Positions 48,563 to 57,194 of a stretch of 64,000 bases of DNA are shown piece after piece. The position numbers and the translations under genes were made by a program. Numbering within the stretch: position 1 is the first letter of the stretch; each line of letters opens with the position of its first letter. This DNA comes from Planctomycetota bacterium (lineage in GTDB: Bacteria > Planctomycetota > Phycisphaerae > Phycisphaerales > SM1A02): the NCBI GenBank assembly GCA_022566535.1, contig JADFIR010000002.1:1-64000 (forward strand). The letters are read 5' to 3'. Under the pieces are notes generated by a model. That model ran no database searches, was not told where the DNA came from, and saw nothing but the letters and a program-made list of their open reading frames with translations.

Positions 48563-50317
48563 ATGAGTCGGGATCAATCAACCAAGACCGAAACGAGCAG
48601 CAAGTCTACCGCTCACCCCAAGCCTCAAGCCTCAAATCTCAAATCTTCGGCCGGCTACACGGTCCTGGCCCGGCGATATCGTTCGAGAGACTTTGACGAG
48701 CTCATCGGGCAAGATCCGATCGCGCAGACCCTTCGCAACGCCGTCGAGTCCGGGCGCTGCGCCCATGCCTACTTGTTCTGCGGGACACGCGGGGTCGGCA
48801 AGACCTCCATGGCCCGCATACTGGCCAAAGCACTCAATGTCACGGATGACCTGCAACAGGCCGACGAGATCGCCGAGGCGATCCTCCGTGGCGACGATCT
48901 GGATGTGATCGAGATCGACGGCGCCTCCAATCGCGGCATCAACGAGGCCAAGGACCTCATTGCCGCCGCCGGCCTGTCCCCAGCCCGGTGCCGCTACAAG
49001 ATCTATATCATCGATGAAGTCCACATGCTGACGACTCCGGCGTTCAATGTGCTGCTCAAGACCATGGAGGAGCCGCCATCGCATGTGAAGTTCATCCTCT
49101 GCACCACGGAACCACACAAGATCCCCGCGACCATCCAAAGCCGATGCCAACGGTTCGACTTCCGCTTGATTTCAACCGCCCAGATCAGCGGCCAACTTCG
49201 CAGGATTCTCAACGAGGAGAAGGTTGAGGCCCAGGAGGAGGTTGTCGCTCAGATCGCGCGTTTGGGGCGGGGGTCGATGCGCGATGCCCTGAGCCTGCTC
49301 GATCGGCTTCTGGCCGCTGGCGAGAAGACGCTCACCGCCGATCTGCTTGAGCAGATGCTGGGGCTGCCTGACCATGCGCAGCTTGCGACCTTGGTTGACG
49401 CGGTGGCCCAGAGCGATCCGAACGCCGCACTGCACGCCGGCGCCGCGCTATTGGCCCGCGGCGCCACGGTTGATCAAGCTCTGGAGATGTTGATTGAGTA
49501 TCTTCGAAATCTGATGATTATCTTGGCCTGCGGCGCGGATAGTGAGTTGGTTGAGCTCTCCGCGGAAGGGCGGCAGGTGGCCGCTGGGCAGGCTCGAAAG
49601 TTTGATCCGGCCGGTCTGGTTCACATGATCGCCCTGTGCGATTCGGTCGCTCGCCATACTCGGGGATCCGCCGCTGCCGCTGCGCTGTTTGATGCCGCCA
49701 TTGTTCGCCTGTGTATGAGCGAGCATCTGGCTGACATTGCCGCTCTGCTCGAAAGAGGTCCGGGCGGTCCACCGGCTGCCGTGGGCGAGGGGCGAAAAAA
49801 AAAAGAGCCGGTGATCACCGCGCCCCCATCTTCGCCGAAGCAGGCGCCTCACGGTGACGCAACGGCTGTCATCGAGACCAAGCCGGTCGCCGGCGGCGAC
49901 GCCACACTCGATGGGCGACGGATCTGGGCGAAGGTGCAGGCCGGCGTCTCCGATTCGCCCGGCGAAAGCGCCAAGATCGAGCGACTGGCCTACCAATCAT
50001 TTGACGGTCGGACATTGCGATTGGCGGTCGATACCGATGATGCAGGGCTCGCTCGCTGGCTGGTGACTCAGACCGATGCCCTGGCAAACCTGGTTCGGCA
50101 GGCCACGGGTCGGAGCGTTCAGATCGAGCTCGATACGACAAGGGCCCAGGCGGCGGAAACACCGAGGACCAAGGCTGCAAGAATCGACCAGGCCCGGCAA
50201 TTGCCGATGGTCAGAACGGCTATGGAGATCTTCGACGCAACGATCGTCGATGTTCAAGATTCCTCGGAGCCCACGGCCCGCCAAGACAACGCAGCGGAGA
50301 GTGCGCCTGATGTTTGA
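48563..50317 (+). CDS. dnaX: DNA polymerase III subunit gamma/tau
   Basis: VLARRYRSRDFDELIGQDPIAQTLRNAVESGRCAHAYLFCGTRGVGKTSMARILAKALN...IDGASNRGINEAKDL...IYIIDEVHMLTTPAFNVLLKTMEEPP. Confidence 0.96.
   Translation: MSRDQSTKTETSSKSTAHPKPQASNLKSSAGYTVLARRYRSRDFDELIGQDPIAQTLRNAVESGRCAHAYLFCGTRGVGKTSMARILAKALNVTDDLQQADEIAEAILRGDDLDVIEIDGASNRGINEAKDLIAAAGLSPARCRYKIYIIDEVHMLTTPAFNVLLKTMEEPPSHVKFILCTTEPHKIPATIQSRCQRFDFRLISTAQISGQLRRILNEEKVEAQEEVVAQIARLGRGSMRDALSLLDRLLAAGEKTLTADLLEQMLGLPDHAQLATLVDAVAQSDPNAALHAGAALLARGATVDQALEMLIEYLRNLMIILACGADSELVELSAEGRQVAAGQARKFDPAGLVHMIALCDSVARHTRGSAAAAALFDAAIVRLCMSEHLADIAALLERGPGGPPAAVGEGRKKKEPVITAPPSSPKQAPHGDATAVIETKPVAGGDATLDGRRIWAKVQAGVSDSPGESAKIERLAYQSFDGRTLRLAVDTDDAGLARWLVTQTDALANLVRQATGRSVQIELDTTRAQAAETPRTKAARIDQARQLPMVRTAMEIFDATIVDVQDSSEPTARQDNAAESAPDV
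49795..49804 (+). promoter_or_regulatory. A10 slippery run within dnaX (candidate slippage/frameshift site)
   Basis: GGGCGAGGGGCGAAAAAAAAAAGAGCCGG; codons CGA AAA AAA AAA GAG. Confidence 0.65.
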
Positions 50318-50687
50318 AAATCTCAAAGGCATGGCCGGTCTGGCGGGACTGATGAAAGACCTGCCCAAGCTCAAGGCCAAGATGGACGAGATCAAGATGC
50401 GGCTCGGCGAGATGACGGTGAGTGCCGAGACCGGCGGCGGGGCGGTGCAGGTGACCGCTAACGGCTTGCTTCGTGTGGTCTCGATCAACGTCGATCAATC
50501 GCTCATCATCGGCCTGGTCGATCCACGCAATCCCGACGATCGGGTCGTCGCCGAGGACTTGATCGTGGGCGCGATCAACGCCGCCCTGGGAAAAGCTCGT
50601 GAACTGGCCGAGCGGGAGATGGCCGCGGCCGCGGGCGAGATGGGGCTGCCGCTACCACCCGGCGGCCTCAGCGGGCTGATCTCATAA
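50310..50687 (+). CDS. YbaB/EbfC family nucleoid-associated protein
   Basis: MFENLKGMAGLAGLMKDLPKLKAKMDEIKMRLGEMTVSAETGGGAVQVTANGLLRVVSI; between dnaX and recR. Confidence 0.92.
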   Translation: MFENLKGMAGLAGLMKDLPKLKAKMDEIKMRLGEMTVSAETGGGAVQVTANGLLRVVSINVDQSLIIGLVDPRNPDDRVVAEDLIVGAINAALGKARELAEREMAAAAGEMGLPLPPGGLSGLIS

Positions 50688-50707
50688 GCCCTGTTCAGCG
50701 ATCACAG

Positions 50708-51385
50708 ATGAGCGACCCCAAGCCTGAAGCATCAACCCACAAGCCTTCTCCCGGCATCGCCCATCCCGAGCCGGTTGAGCGATTGATCCAGGAGTTCGCA
50801 AAGCTGCCCGGAATCGGGCGGCGCACCGCCGAGCGCATGGCCTTTCACCTCCTCAAGGCGAAGTCCAACGACGCGCTGCTGCTGAGCGAGGCGATCGCGG
50901 ACGTCAAACAAAACGTCCGGCACTGCTCAATCTGCAATAACCTCACGGATCGGGAGACGTGTCGAATCTGCTCCGATGCGAGTCGCGACGCCTCGAAGGT
51001 GCTGGTGGTTGAACAGCCTCAGGACGTCATCGGCCTTGAGCAGGCGGGGACGTACCGTGGGGTCTATCATGTATTGATGGGACGGCTCGACCCGCTGGGC
51101 GGCGTGGAGCCGCAGCATTTGGCCGTGCAGCTGTTGCTGGACCGCGTTGATCGCCCCCAGCGAAACAGCCAAGCAGCACCCATCCATGAGATTATCCTGG
51201 GGCTGAATCCCAACCTTGAGGGCGACACTACGGCCTTGTATCTGGCCGATCAACTGGCCGACCGCGGCGTCAAAGTGACTCGATTGGCCCGTGGTCTGCC
51301 TGCAGGCTCCCAGCTTGAATATGCAAGCAAGGCGGTGCTTGCCGATGCAATTCAGGGACGCCAGGAGATGGTCCGGGACAGCTGA
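50708..51385 (+). CDS. recR: Recombination mediator RecR
   Basis: LIQEFAKLPGIGRRTAERMAFHLL; Cys4 CSICNNLTDRETCRIC; Toprim VLVVEQPQDVIGLEQAGTYRGVYHVLMGRLDPLGGV. Confidence 0.95.
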   Translation: MSDPKPEASTHKPSPGIAHPEPVERLIQEFAKLPGIGRRTAERMAFHLLKAKSNDALLLSEAIADVKQNVRHCSICNNLTDRETCRICSDASRDASKVLVVEQPQDVIGLEQAGTYRGVYHVLMGRLDPLGGVEPQHLAVQLLLDRVDRPQRNSQAAPIHEIILGLNPNLEGDTTALYLADQLADRGVKVTRLARGLPAGSQLEYASKAVLADAIQGRQEMVRDS

Positions 51386-51554
51386 TGTCGCCCCGCTTGC
51401 CTTGGCGGCCCAGCCGGATGCAGTTGAACTCGTAGCGGCGCCGCTTATCGCAGAACTCGATGAATTGCATTGAGTCGTGGATGTGTTCGCATCCGATACC
51501 ATATGGAGGAAGGTGGCACATGACAGGAACCCACGCCGCAACTTGAGCCTCCAT

Positions 51555-51602
51555 TCCCTAACCCCTAATCCCTGACTCCTAATCCCTGACCCCTAACCCC
51601 TT
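51555..51602. repeat. CCCTAACCCCTAATCCCTGACTCC degenerate minisatellite abutting the rpoN start
   Basis: tccctaacccctaatccctgactcctaatccctgacccctaacccctt, ends about 9 nt before the rpoN ATG. Confidence 0.75.
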
Positions 51603-51610
51603 CTCCACCC

Positions 51611-53119
51611 ATGCGTTTCGAACTCGGCCAACACATGCGGATGAGCCAGCAGATGAAGCTGGCGCCGAGAATGATCCAGTCGATGGAGGTGCTGCAGATG
51701 CCGATGTTGGCTCTGCAGGAGCGCGTGGACCAGGAGCTGGAGTCCAACATTGCCCTTGAGATTGTCGAGCCGAATGAAGAGTCCGATGAGCAGGACGATC
51801 TTCAGGACAAGCCGCTGGAGGAAAAAGAGCTGGACGTGGGCGACAGCACACCGGATGCGTCGGACGACTGGCAACGGCTCAGCGAGCACGAAGCCGCGAA
51901 TCCGGAAGTATTTGCCGGGCAGGAGTCAACACAAAGCTATTCGCGCTACCGAATGGCGGGAGAGCGCGATCGGAAGATGGACGCCCTGGCCAACATCGCC
52001 GCGCGCGGCCAGAGCCTCAATGAGCAGCTTCTTCAGCAGTGGTCGTTCGCCGAGATCGATCCCGCCACCATCAATGCCGGCAAACTGCTGATCTCCTACA
52101 TCGACGACGACGGCCTGCTCGGGGCGGACCTCGAGACGATCCTCGAGCAGAATCGAAACGTTCCCGGCCTGGATCTGTCAATCGACCGGCTTGAGCAGGC
52201 GTTGCAAGAGATCCAGCAGCGCTTGGATCCCGCCGGGGTCGGCGCCCGTAGCCGTCGCGAGTGCATCCTTCTTCAGATCGATCGATTCCAGAGCGAGCCC
52301 GACCATGACCCGCGCTGGTCCGACGTGCGGCGGCTCATCGAGCAGAGCTACGACGACCTCCTGCAAAATCGACTGCCGAAGATCGCCCAGGAGACCGGCC
52401 TGTCGCTTCAGCAGATTCACGATGCGATGGGGCTGATGCGAAAGCTGAGCATCAGCCCCGGCCGCGATCTGGTTGACGTAGAGGTTCCACCGATCATCCC
52501 GGATGTGATCGTCGAATACGACGAGGAGGCCGACGTGTACGTCGCGTCGCTGCGCGACGGAGTGCTACCGACCCTGGGCATCTCAAAGGAATACGAGAAG
52601 ATGGCCAAGGACCGCTCGCTCGACAAGGCCACGCGGGAGTTCATCGGCAACAACGTGCGCAATGCCCGCTGGCTGATCGACTCCATCGGGCAGCGCAAGA
52701 ACACCATGCTGCGGGTGGTCAATGTCGTGTTGGCGAGCCAGCGCGAGTATTTCGACGACGGCCCACAGTCCCTCAAGCCCCTGCCCATGATCAAGGTCGC
52801 CGATCAGCTAGGCATCCACGTGGGGACGGTCAGTCGCGCCGTGGCCGACAAGTGGCTACAAACGCCGCGAGGTCTTGTCACCCTGCGTCGATTTTTCTCC
52901 GGCGGCACCGAGACTGATTCCGGACAGAACATCAGTTGGGAAGCGATCAAGGCCAAGCTCAAAGAGATCGTCGACGCTGAGGACAAATCCAATCCGCTTT
53001 CGGACGCGGCTCTGGCGAAATCGCTGAAGGAGCAAGGCATCGACATCGCCCGCCGAACCATCGTCAAATACCGCCAGCAGCTCGACATCCCGCCCGCCCG
53101 TCGCCGAAAGGTGTATTGA
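51611..53119 (+). CDS. rpoN: RNA polymerase sigma-54 factor
   Basis: N-terminal Q-rich LGQHMRMSQQMKLAPRMIQSMEVLQMPMLALQERVDQELESN; ARRTIVKYRQQLDIP RpoN box. Confidence 0.96.
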   Translation: MRFELGQHMRMSQQMKLAPRMIQSMEVLQMPMLALQERVDQELESNIALEIVEPNEESDEQDDLQDKPLEEKELDVGDSTPDASDDWQRLSEHEAANPEVFAGQESTQSYSRYRMAGERDRKMDALANIAARGQSLNEQLLQQWSFAEIDPATINAGKLLISYIDDDGLLGADLETILEQNRNVPGLDLSIDRLEQALQEIQQRLDPAGVGARSRRECILLQIDRFQSEPDHDPRWSDVRRLIEQSYDDLLQNRLPKIAQETGLSLQQIHDAMGLMRKLSISPGRDLVDVEVPPIIPDVIVEYDEEADVYVASLRDGVLPTLGISKEYEKMAKDRSLDKATREFIGNNVRNARWLIDSIGQRKNTMLRVVNVVLASQREYFDDGPQSLKPLPMIKVADQLGIHVGTVSRAVADKWLQTPRGLVTLRRFFSGGTETDSGQNISWEAIKAKLKEIVDAEDKSNPLSDAALAKSLKEQGIDIARRTIVKYRQQLDIPPARRRKVY

Positions 53120-53323
53120 CGAGCTGTTAGCTTTCAGCGATCAGCCTCCTGCCGATAGCCCCGGACTTAGCCCGCGGGGGTTGTGGCGGCTGGCGCGCTG
53201 CTCATCAAACGAGCCCCCGGCCGGAGGCCGGGGCTAAAGGCGGGCCGGTGCGCTCAACCAACTCCCATAGCCCCGGACTTCGCCCGGGGATTCTTCTAAC
53301 ACAAGGGCCATGGAGCCGGCCGG
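53077..53323 (+). repeat. Dispersed repeat copy C: rpoN 3' end plus hairpin repeat, with about 100-bp insertion
   Basis: gacgagctgttagctttcagcgatcagcctcctgccgatagccccggactt... and second atagccccggacttcgcccggggattcttctaacacaagggccatggagcc. Confidence 0.8.
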
Positions 53324-53342
53324 CCCCCTTCAACGGGCGGCA

Positions 53343-53407
53343 CATAAGTTACTCTTTCCGTTCAGCATTGCATTGGCCCCACTAGACTGAACTGTTCAAT
53401 CAACTGT
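53343..53407 (+). promoter_or_regulatory. 65-bp conserved block upstream of the GIY-YIG gene, shared with 23530-23594
   Basis: cataagttactctttccgttcagcattgcattggccccactagactgaactgttcaatcaactgt. Confidence 0.6.
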
Positions 53408-53436
53408 TTGGCCGACACCAGACGCATCGGATTCTG

Positions 53437-54192
53437 ATGAAGCAAGCACAGAGTGACTCCTTTCCGGCAGGCGTGGCCAGCGAGCTCAAGACTTACGTCT
53501 ACAGGCTCATCGACCCGCGAAATGGTGAGACCTTCTATGTTGGGAAGGGTAAGGGCAATCGCGTATTTTCTCACATCCGCGCTGAGCAGCACTTGGAGGA
53601 AGGCGATGATCTGGACAACAAGATCAAGCGGATCCACGAGATCCGCGTTGCGGGATTCGAGGTCGCGCATGTCATTCACCGCCACGGGATGGACAAGACG
53701 ACTGCCTTAGAGGTGGAGGCCGCACTTATTGATGCGTATCCCGGGCTCGCCAACCTCGCTGACGGAACGGGCGGCAGCGACTACGGGGTCATGCACGCCG
53801 AGGAGATCATTCGGCGCTACTCTGCCGAGCCAGCAGTGTTCCGACACAAGGCCTTGCTGATCAGCGTCAACAGAAGCGCAACCGAGCGATCCTTATACGA
53901 TGCAACTCGTTACGCGTGGAAGATCAGCAAGTCGCGGGCGAAGGAAGCTGAGGTCATCCTCGCCACCATGCAGGGCCTGATCGTTGGTGCCTTTGTCGCA
54001 GACGATTGGCTGGAGGCGACGGCGGCAAACTTCCCAGGTCGCGCGGAGGGGGACGGCGTGCCCGGCCGTCTTGGTTTCGTTGGGAAGGAGGCACCCGACG
54101 ACATCAAGAGCCTCTATGTTGGGAAGCGTGTGCCGGACGAATACCGGAAACCTGGCGCTGCGAATCCGATCAAGTACACCTGGGGCAAGTAG
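53437..54192 (+). CDS. GIY-YIG nuclease domain protein (LEM-3-like)
   Basis: KTYVYRLIDPRNGETFYVGKGKGNRVFSHIRAE...TTALEVEAALIDAYPGLANLADGTGGSDYG. Confidence 0.88.
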   Translation: MKQAQSDSFPAGVASELKTYVYRLIDPRNGETFYVGKGKGNRVFSHIRAEQHLEEGDDLDNKIKRIHEIRVAGFEVAHVIHRHGMDKTTALEVEAALIDAYPGLANLADGTGGSDYGVMHAEEIIRRYSAEPAVFRHKALLISVNRSATERSLYDATRYAWKISKSRAKEAEVILATMQGLIVGAFVADDWLEATAANFPGRAEGDGVPGRLGFVGKEAPDDIKSLYVGKRVPDEYRKPGAANPIKYTWGK

Positions 54193-54340
54193 CATCGATC
54201 TCCAGCGAAAGGATCGCAGGGGAAAGATTCGGCGAATGGGTCGATTGTGCCGCCCGGGCGGGGTGGAGCCCGCGCCGGGCTTGGATCGGACCCGGGTCTT
54301 CCTCGTCCGCCGCGGCGGACTCGTCAGACCCGGCTTCCCG

Positions 54341-54374
54341 GAAGGAAGCTGAAGGCTGATCGCTGACAGCCGGC
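54341..54374 (-). repeat. Dispersed repeat copy D (short)
   Basis: gaaggaagctgaaggctgatcgctgacagccggc, shares the ctgaaggctgatcgctgacagc core. Confidence 0.6.
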
Positions 54375-54381
54375 AACGCCC

Positions 54382-55026
54382 CTACCAGCCGAAGCGCTCT
54401 TCCGCCCACGGGTCGCCGTGCATGTGGTAGCCGTTTTGCTCCCAGAATCCGGGGGCGTCGGTGTCGCGAAGCTCAATACCGGTGATCCACTTCGCGCCTT
54501 TCCAGAAGTAGAGCCGAGGCACGATTCCCCGCACGGGGTAGCCGTGGTCAGCCGCAAGCTCGTTGCCATCGTGCAGGTAAGCCAGGATGCAATCGTCCTG
54601 CGTGAATTCTTCGAGCGGCACGTTGACGGTAAAGTCCTCGCCCGGCTCGGATGCGGCGTGCTGCAAGACGAAACTCGCTTCGGGTTTGGGTTTGGCCAGG
54701 GCAATGAGCGTCTTGGTCTGCACGCCGGTGAAGATGTTGTCGAGCCGCGACCAATGGGTGACACAATGAATATCGCACTTCACATCGACTTGAGGAAGCT
54801 GCATGAACTCGTCGAAGCTGAGTGTATAGGGGTTCTCACATAGGCCCCACACGCGCAGCTCCCAGGCATCACGATCAATATGCGGCGCCGAACCGAAGTG
54901 CAACACCGGCCACTTGCGGGTGATCGTCTGTCCCGGCGGCGTGCGGGCAGCCCGATCACCGCCGCATCGCTGCGTGTCGCGGCTGATGATCAGGGGGCGT
55001 TGGTATTGCGCTGTTACTTTGGTCAC
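54382..55026 (-). CDS. Sulfite oxidase-like molybdopterin oxidoreductase
   Basis: WELRVWGLCENPYTLSFDEFMQLPQVDVKCDIHCVTHWSRLDNIFTGV...ADHGYPVRGIVPRLYFWKGAKWITGIEL. Confidence 0.92.
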   Translation of the reverse strand: MTKVTAQYQRPLIISRDTQRCGGDRAARTPPGQTITRKWPVLHFGSAPHIDRDAWELRVWGLCENPYTLSFDEFMQLPQVDVKCDIHCVTHWSRLDNIFTGVQTKTLIALAKPKPEASFVLQHAASEPGEDFTVNVPLEEFTQDDCILAYLHDGNELAADHGYPVRGIVPRLYFWKGAKWITGIELRDTDAPGFWEQNGYHMHGDPWAEERFGW

Positions 55027-55043
55027 AAGTCGCGCTCCATCAG

Positions 55044-55071
55044 AGGCCTACGGACTCGAGTCCGTGGGCCT
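55044..55071 (-). terminator. Terminator-like hairpin downstream of the 55081-55503 gene
   Basis: aggcctacggact-cg-agtccgtgggcct (12/13 paired). Confidence 0.6.
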
Positions 55072-55080
55072 CATCGGTCG

Positions 55081-55499
55081 TTATTTCTCAATCGGCGTGA
55101 AGGTCGCACCGCTTTGGACGTAGCAATTCACCATCTGGCCTGCCTGGAAGTCCGAAGCGCTCTGTCGGTCATCAACGGTCACCCACATGGGGACCGACAC
55201 GTCAAGGAGCACACGGGGGGCCTGCTCATCAACGGCCAGGACCGTGCCCTGGACGATGCGCGGCGCGCCCCACATCGGCTCGACGAACCGCCCGCCTGCC
55301 TGGGCGGTGTGTATGCGAAGGGCTTCGGCCTCAATGATGCCCTTGATCCGCTTGCCGACGGGCGTGAGAACCCCATCCGCAGGAGTCCTCGCAACCAGAT
55401 GCATTCTGTATTCGGTGCCCGCGACCGCCAGCACTAGCAGTCCATCGCCACGCTCGAGTACGACGCCACGAGCAATTGCATCGGTTTGGACATTTGTCG

Positions 55500-55503
<4 letters not shown>
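55081..55503 (-). CDS. Hypothetical protein
   Basis: 140-aa ORF overlapping the trpG-like stop by 4 nt in the same operon orientation. Confidence 0.6.
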
Positions 55504-56123
<620 letters not shown>

Positions 56124-56213
56124 GACGTCATCGTAGCCGCAAGCACCGTCTTTCGGCCGGCCGAGCCTACCCGTGGAACCGTCCCACGAAGCCCAAGCCT
56201 CAACCCTTTCTTC

Positions 56214-57005
56214 TTACGCCGCCTTGGTGCCGGCGACGCCGTCGCGGGTGACGACGAATAGCTCATCGGTGATGGGATAGGGCAGGCGCTTGAATTCATG
56301 CTCCACGCGATGGCGCAGGCGCTCGACGAACTCGTCGGGATCGCAGGTCATGGCGAGGAACATATCGCGTGCCGGGGCCGCCGCGTAGAAATCGCCGTGC
56401 AGTTGCGGCGCCAGCCGGTCGTGCAGTGAAGCCAGCAGCAGGCGAGCCGCGTCATAGCCATCCTGCTGCGAGACGATCGCGGCCCGACCGCCTTCCGAAG
56501 AATCCACCAACTGGATCTGCAAGTCAGGCGCATAGCTGTCGAGGTTCTCCCGAGAAATCGTATCCAGATCATCGACCTGCAAACCCCATCGCAGCATCTG
56601 CTCCACCGTGATGCTCACGGTCATCTGCGGCATGTCGAGCACGAAGACGACCACCGTGTCGTTGACGAACGGCACATGGGCAACCTGCTCCTGGTCTAGG
56701 TGCTCGAAGATCGTCAACGGCTGGATGCGGGGCATAATCCTGGGCTTGGCCACCGACAACGGCAGAGGCATAGAGCTGAGCGAATCACCCTCGATGAGCC
56801 GTTGGAGATAGTTCTCCACCATCTCCACGCCACGATCCGGCTCGTGGAGAACCATTCGGTAGAGATTCTCCAGCCCAAGATGCTTGCCGCTGAGGATCAA
56901 ATCCAGCGGGCCGACCAGCTCGATGGTCCGATCGGGGTAGTGGCGTTTGAGAATCCTGGCCACGTGCTCGCCAAATGCTTCGGGCTCTCGTGGCATGTGG
57001 GCCAT
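56214..57005 (-). CDS. DUF1444 (YtpQ-like) protein
   Basis: QDGYDAARLLLASLHDRLAPQLHGDFYAAAPARDMFLAM; start MAHMPREP at 57005. Confidence 0.75.
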   Translation of the reverse strand: MAHMPREPEAFGEHVARILKRHYPDRTIELVGPLDLILSGKHLGLENLYRMVLHEPDRGVEMVENYLQRLIEGDSLSSMPLPLSVAKPRIMPRIQPLTIFEHLDQEQVAHVPFVNDTVVVFVLDMPQMTVSITVEQMLRWGLQVDDLDTISRENLDSYAPDLQIQLVDSSEGGRAAIVSQQDGYDAARLLLASLHDRLAPQLHGDFYAAAPARDMFLAMTCDPDEFVERLRHRVEHEFKRLPYPITDELFVVTRDGVAGTKAA

Positions 57006-57194
57006 GAGGATCTCCGGCGGGTGTGTCGATTTAAGTGCAATACCGACACACACTTACACTTTCGGCATTCCCGCGTGGCGGTTTCACCGAAAACCACTGC
57101 TGAGCCTCTATCGGTCAGTCGTTGGCGGTCCATGCGCTTTTGGGGTGAGCCGGCGCAGCCGCCGCGTTGGTCAACCGCAGCGTAGGCTGTATGC

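Noticed and set aside
48360-48581. 73-aa minus-strand ORF
   Set aside because: Overlaps the SRP RNA, which explains the sequence better.
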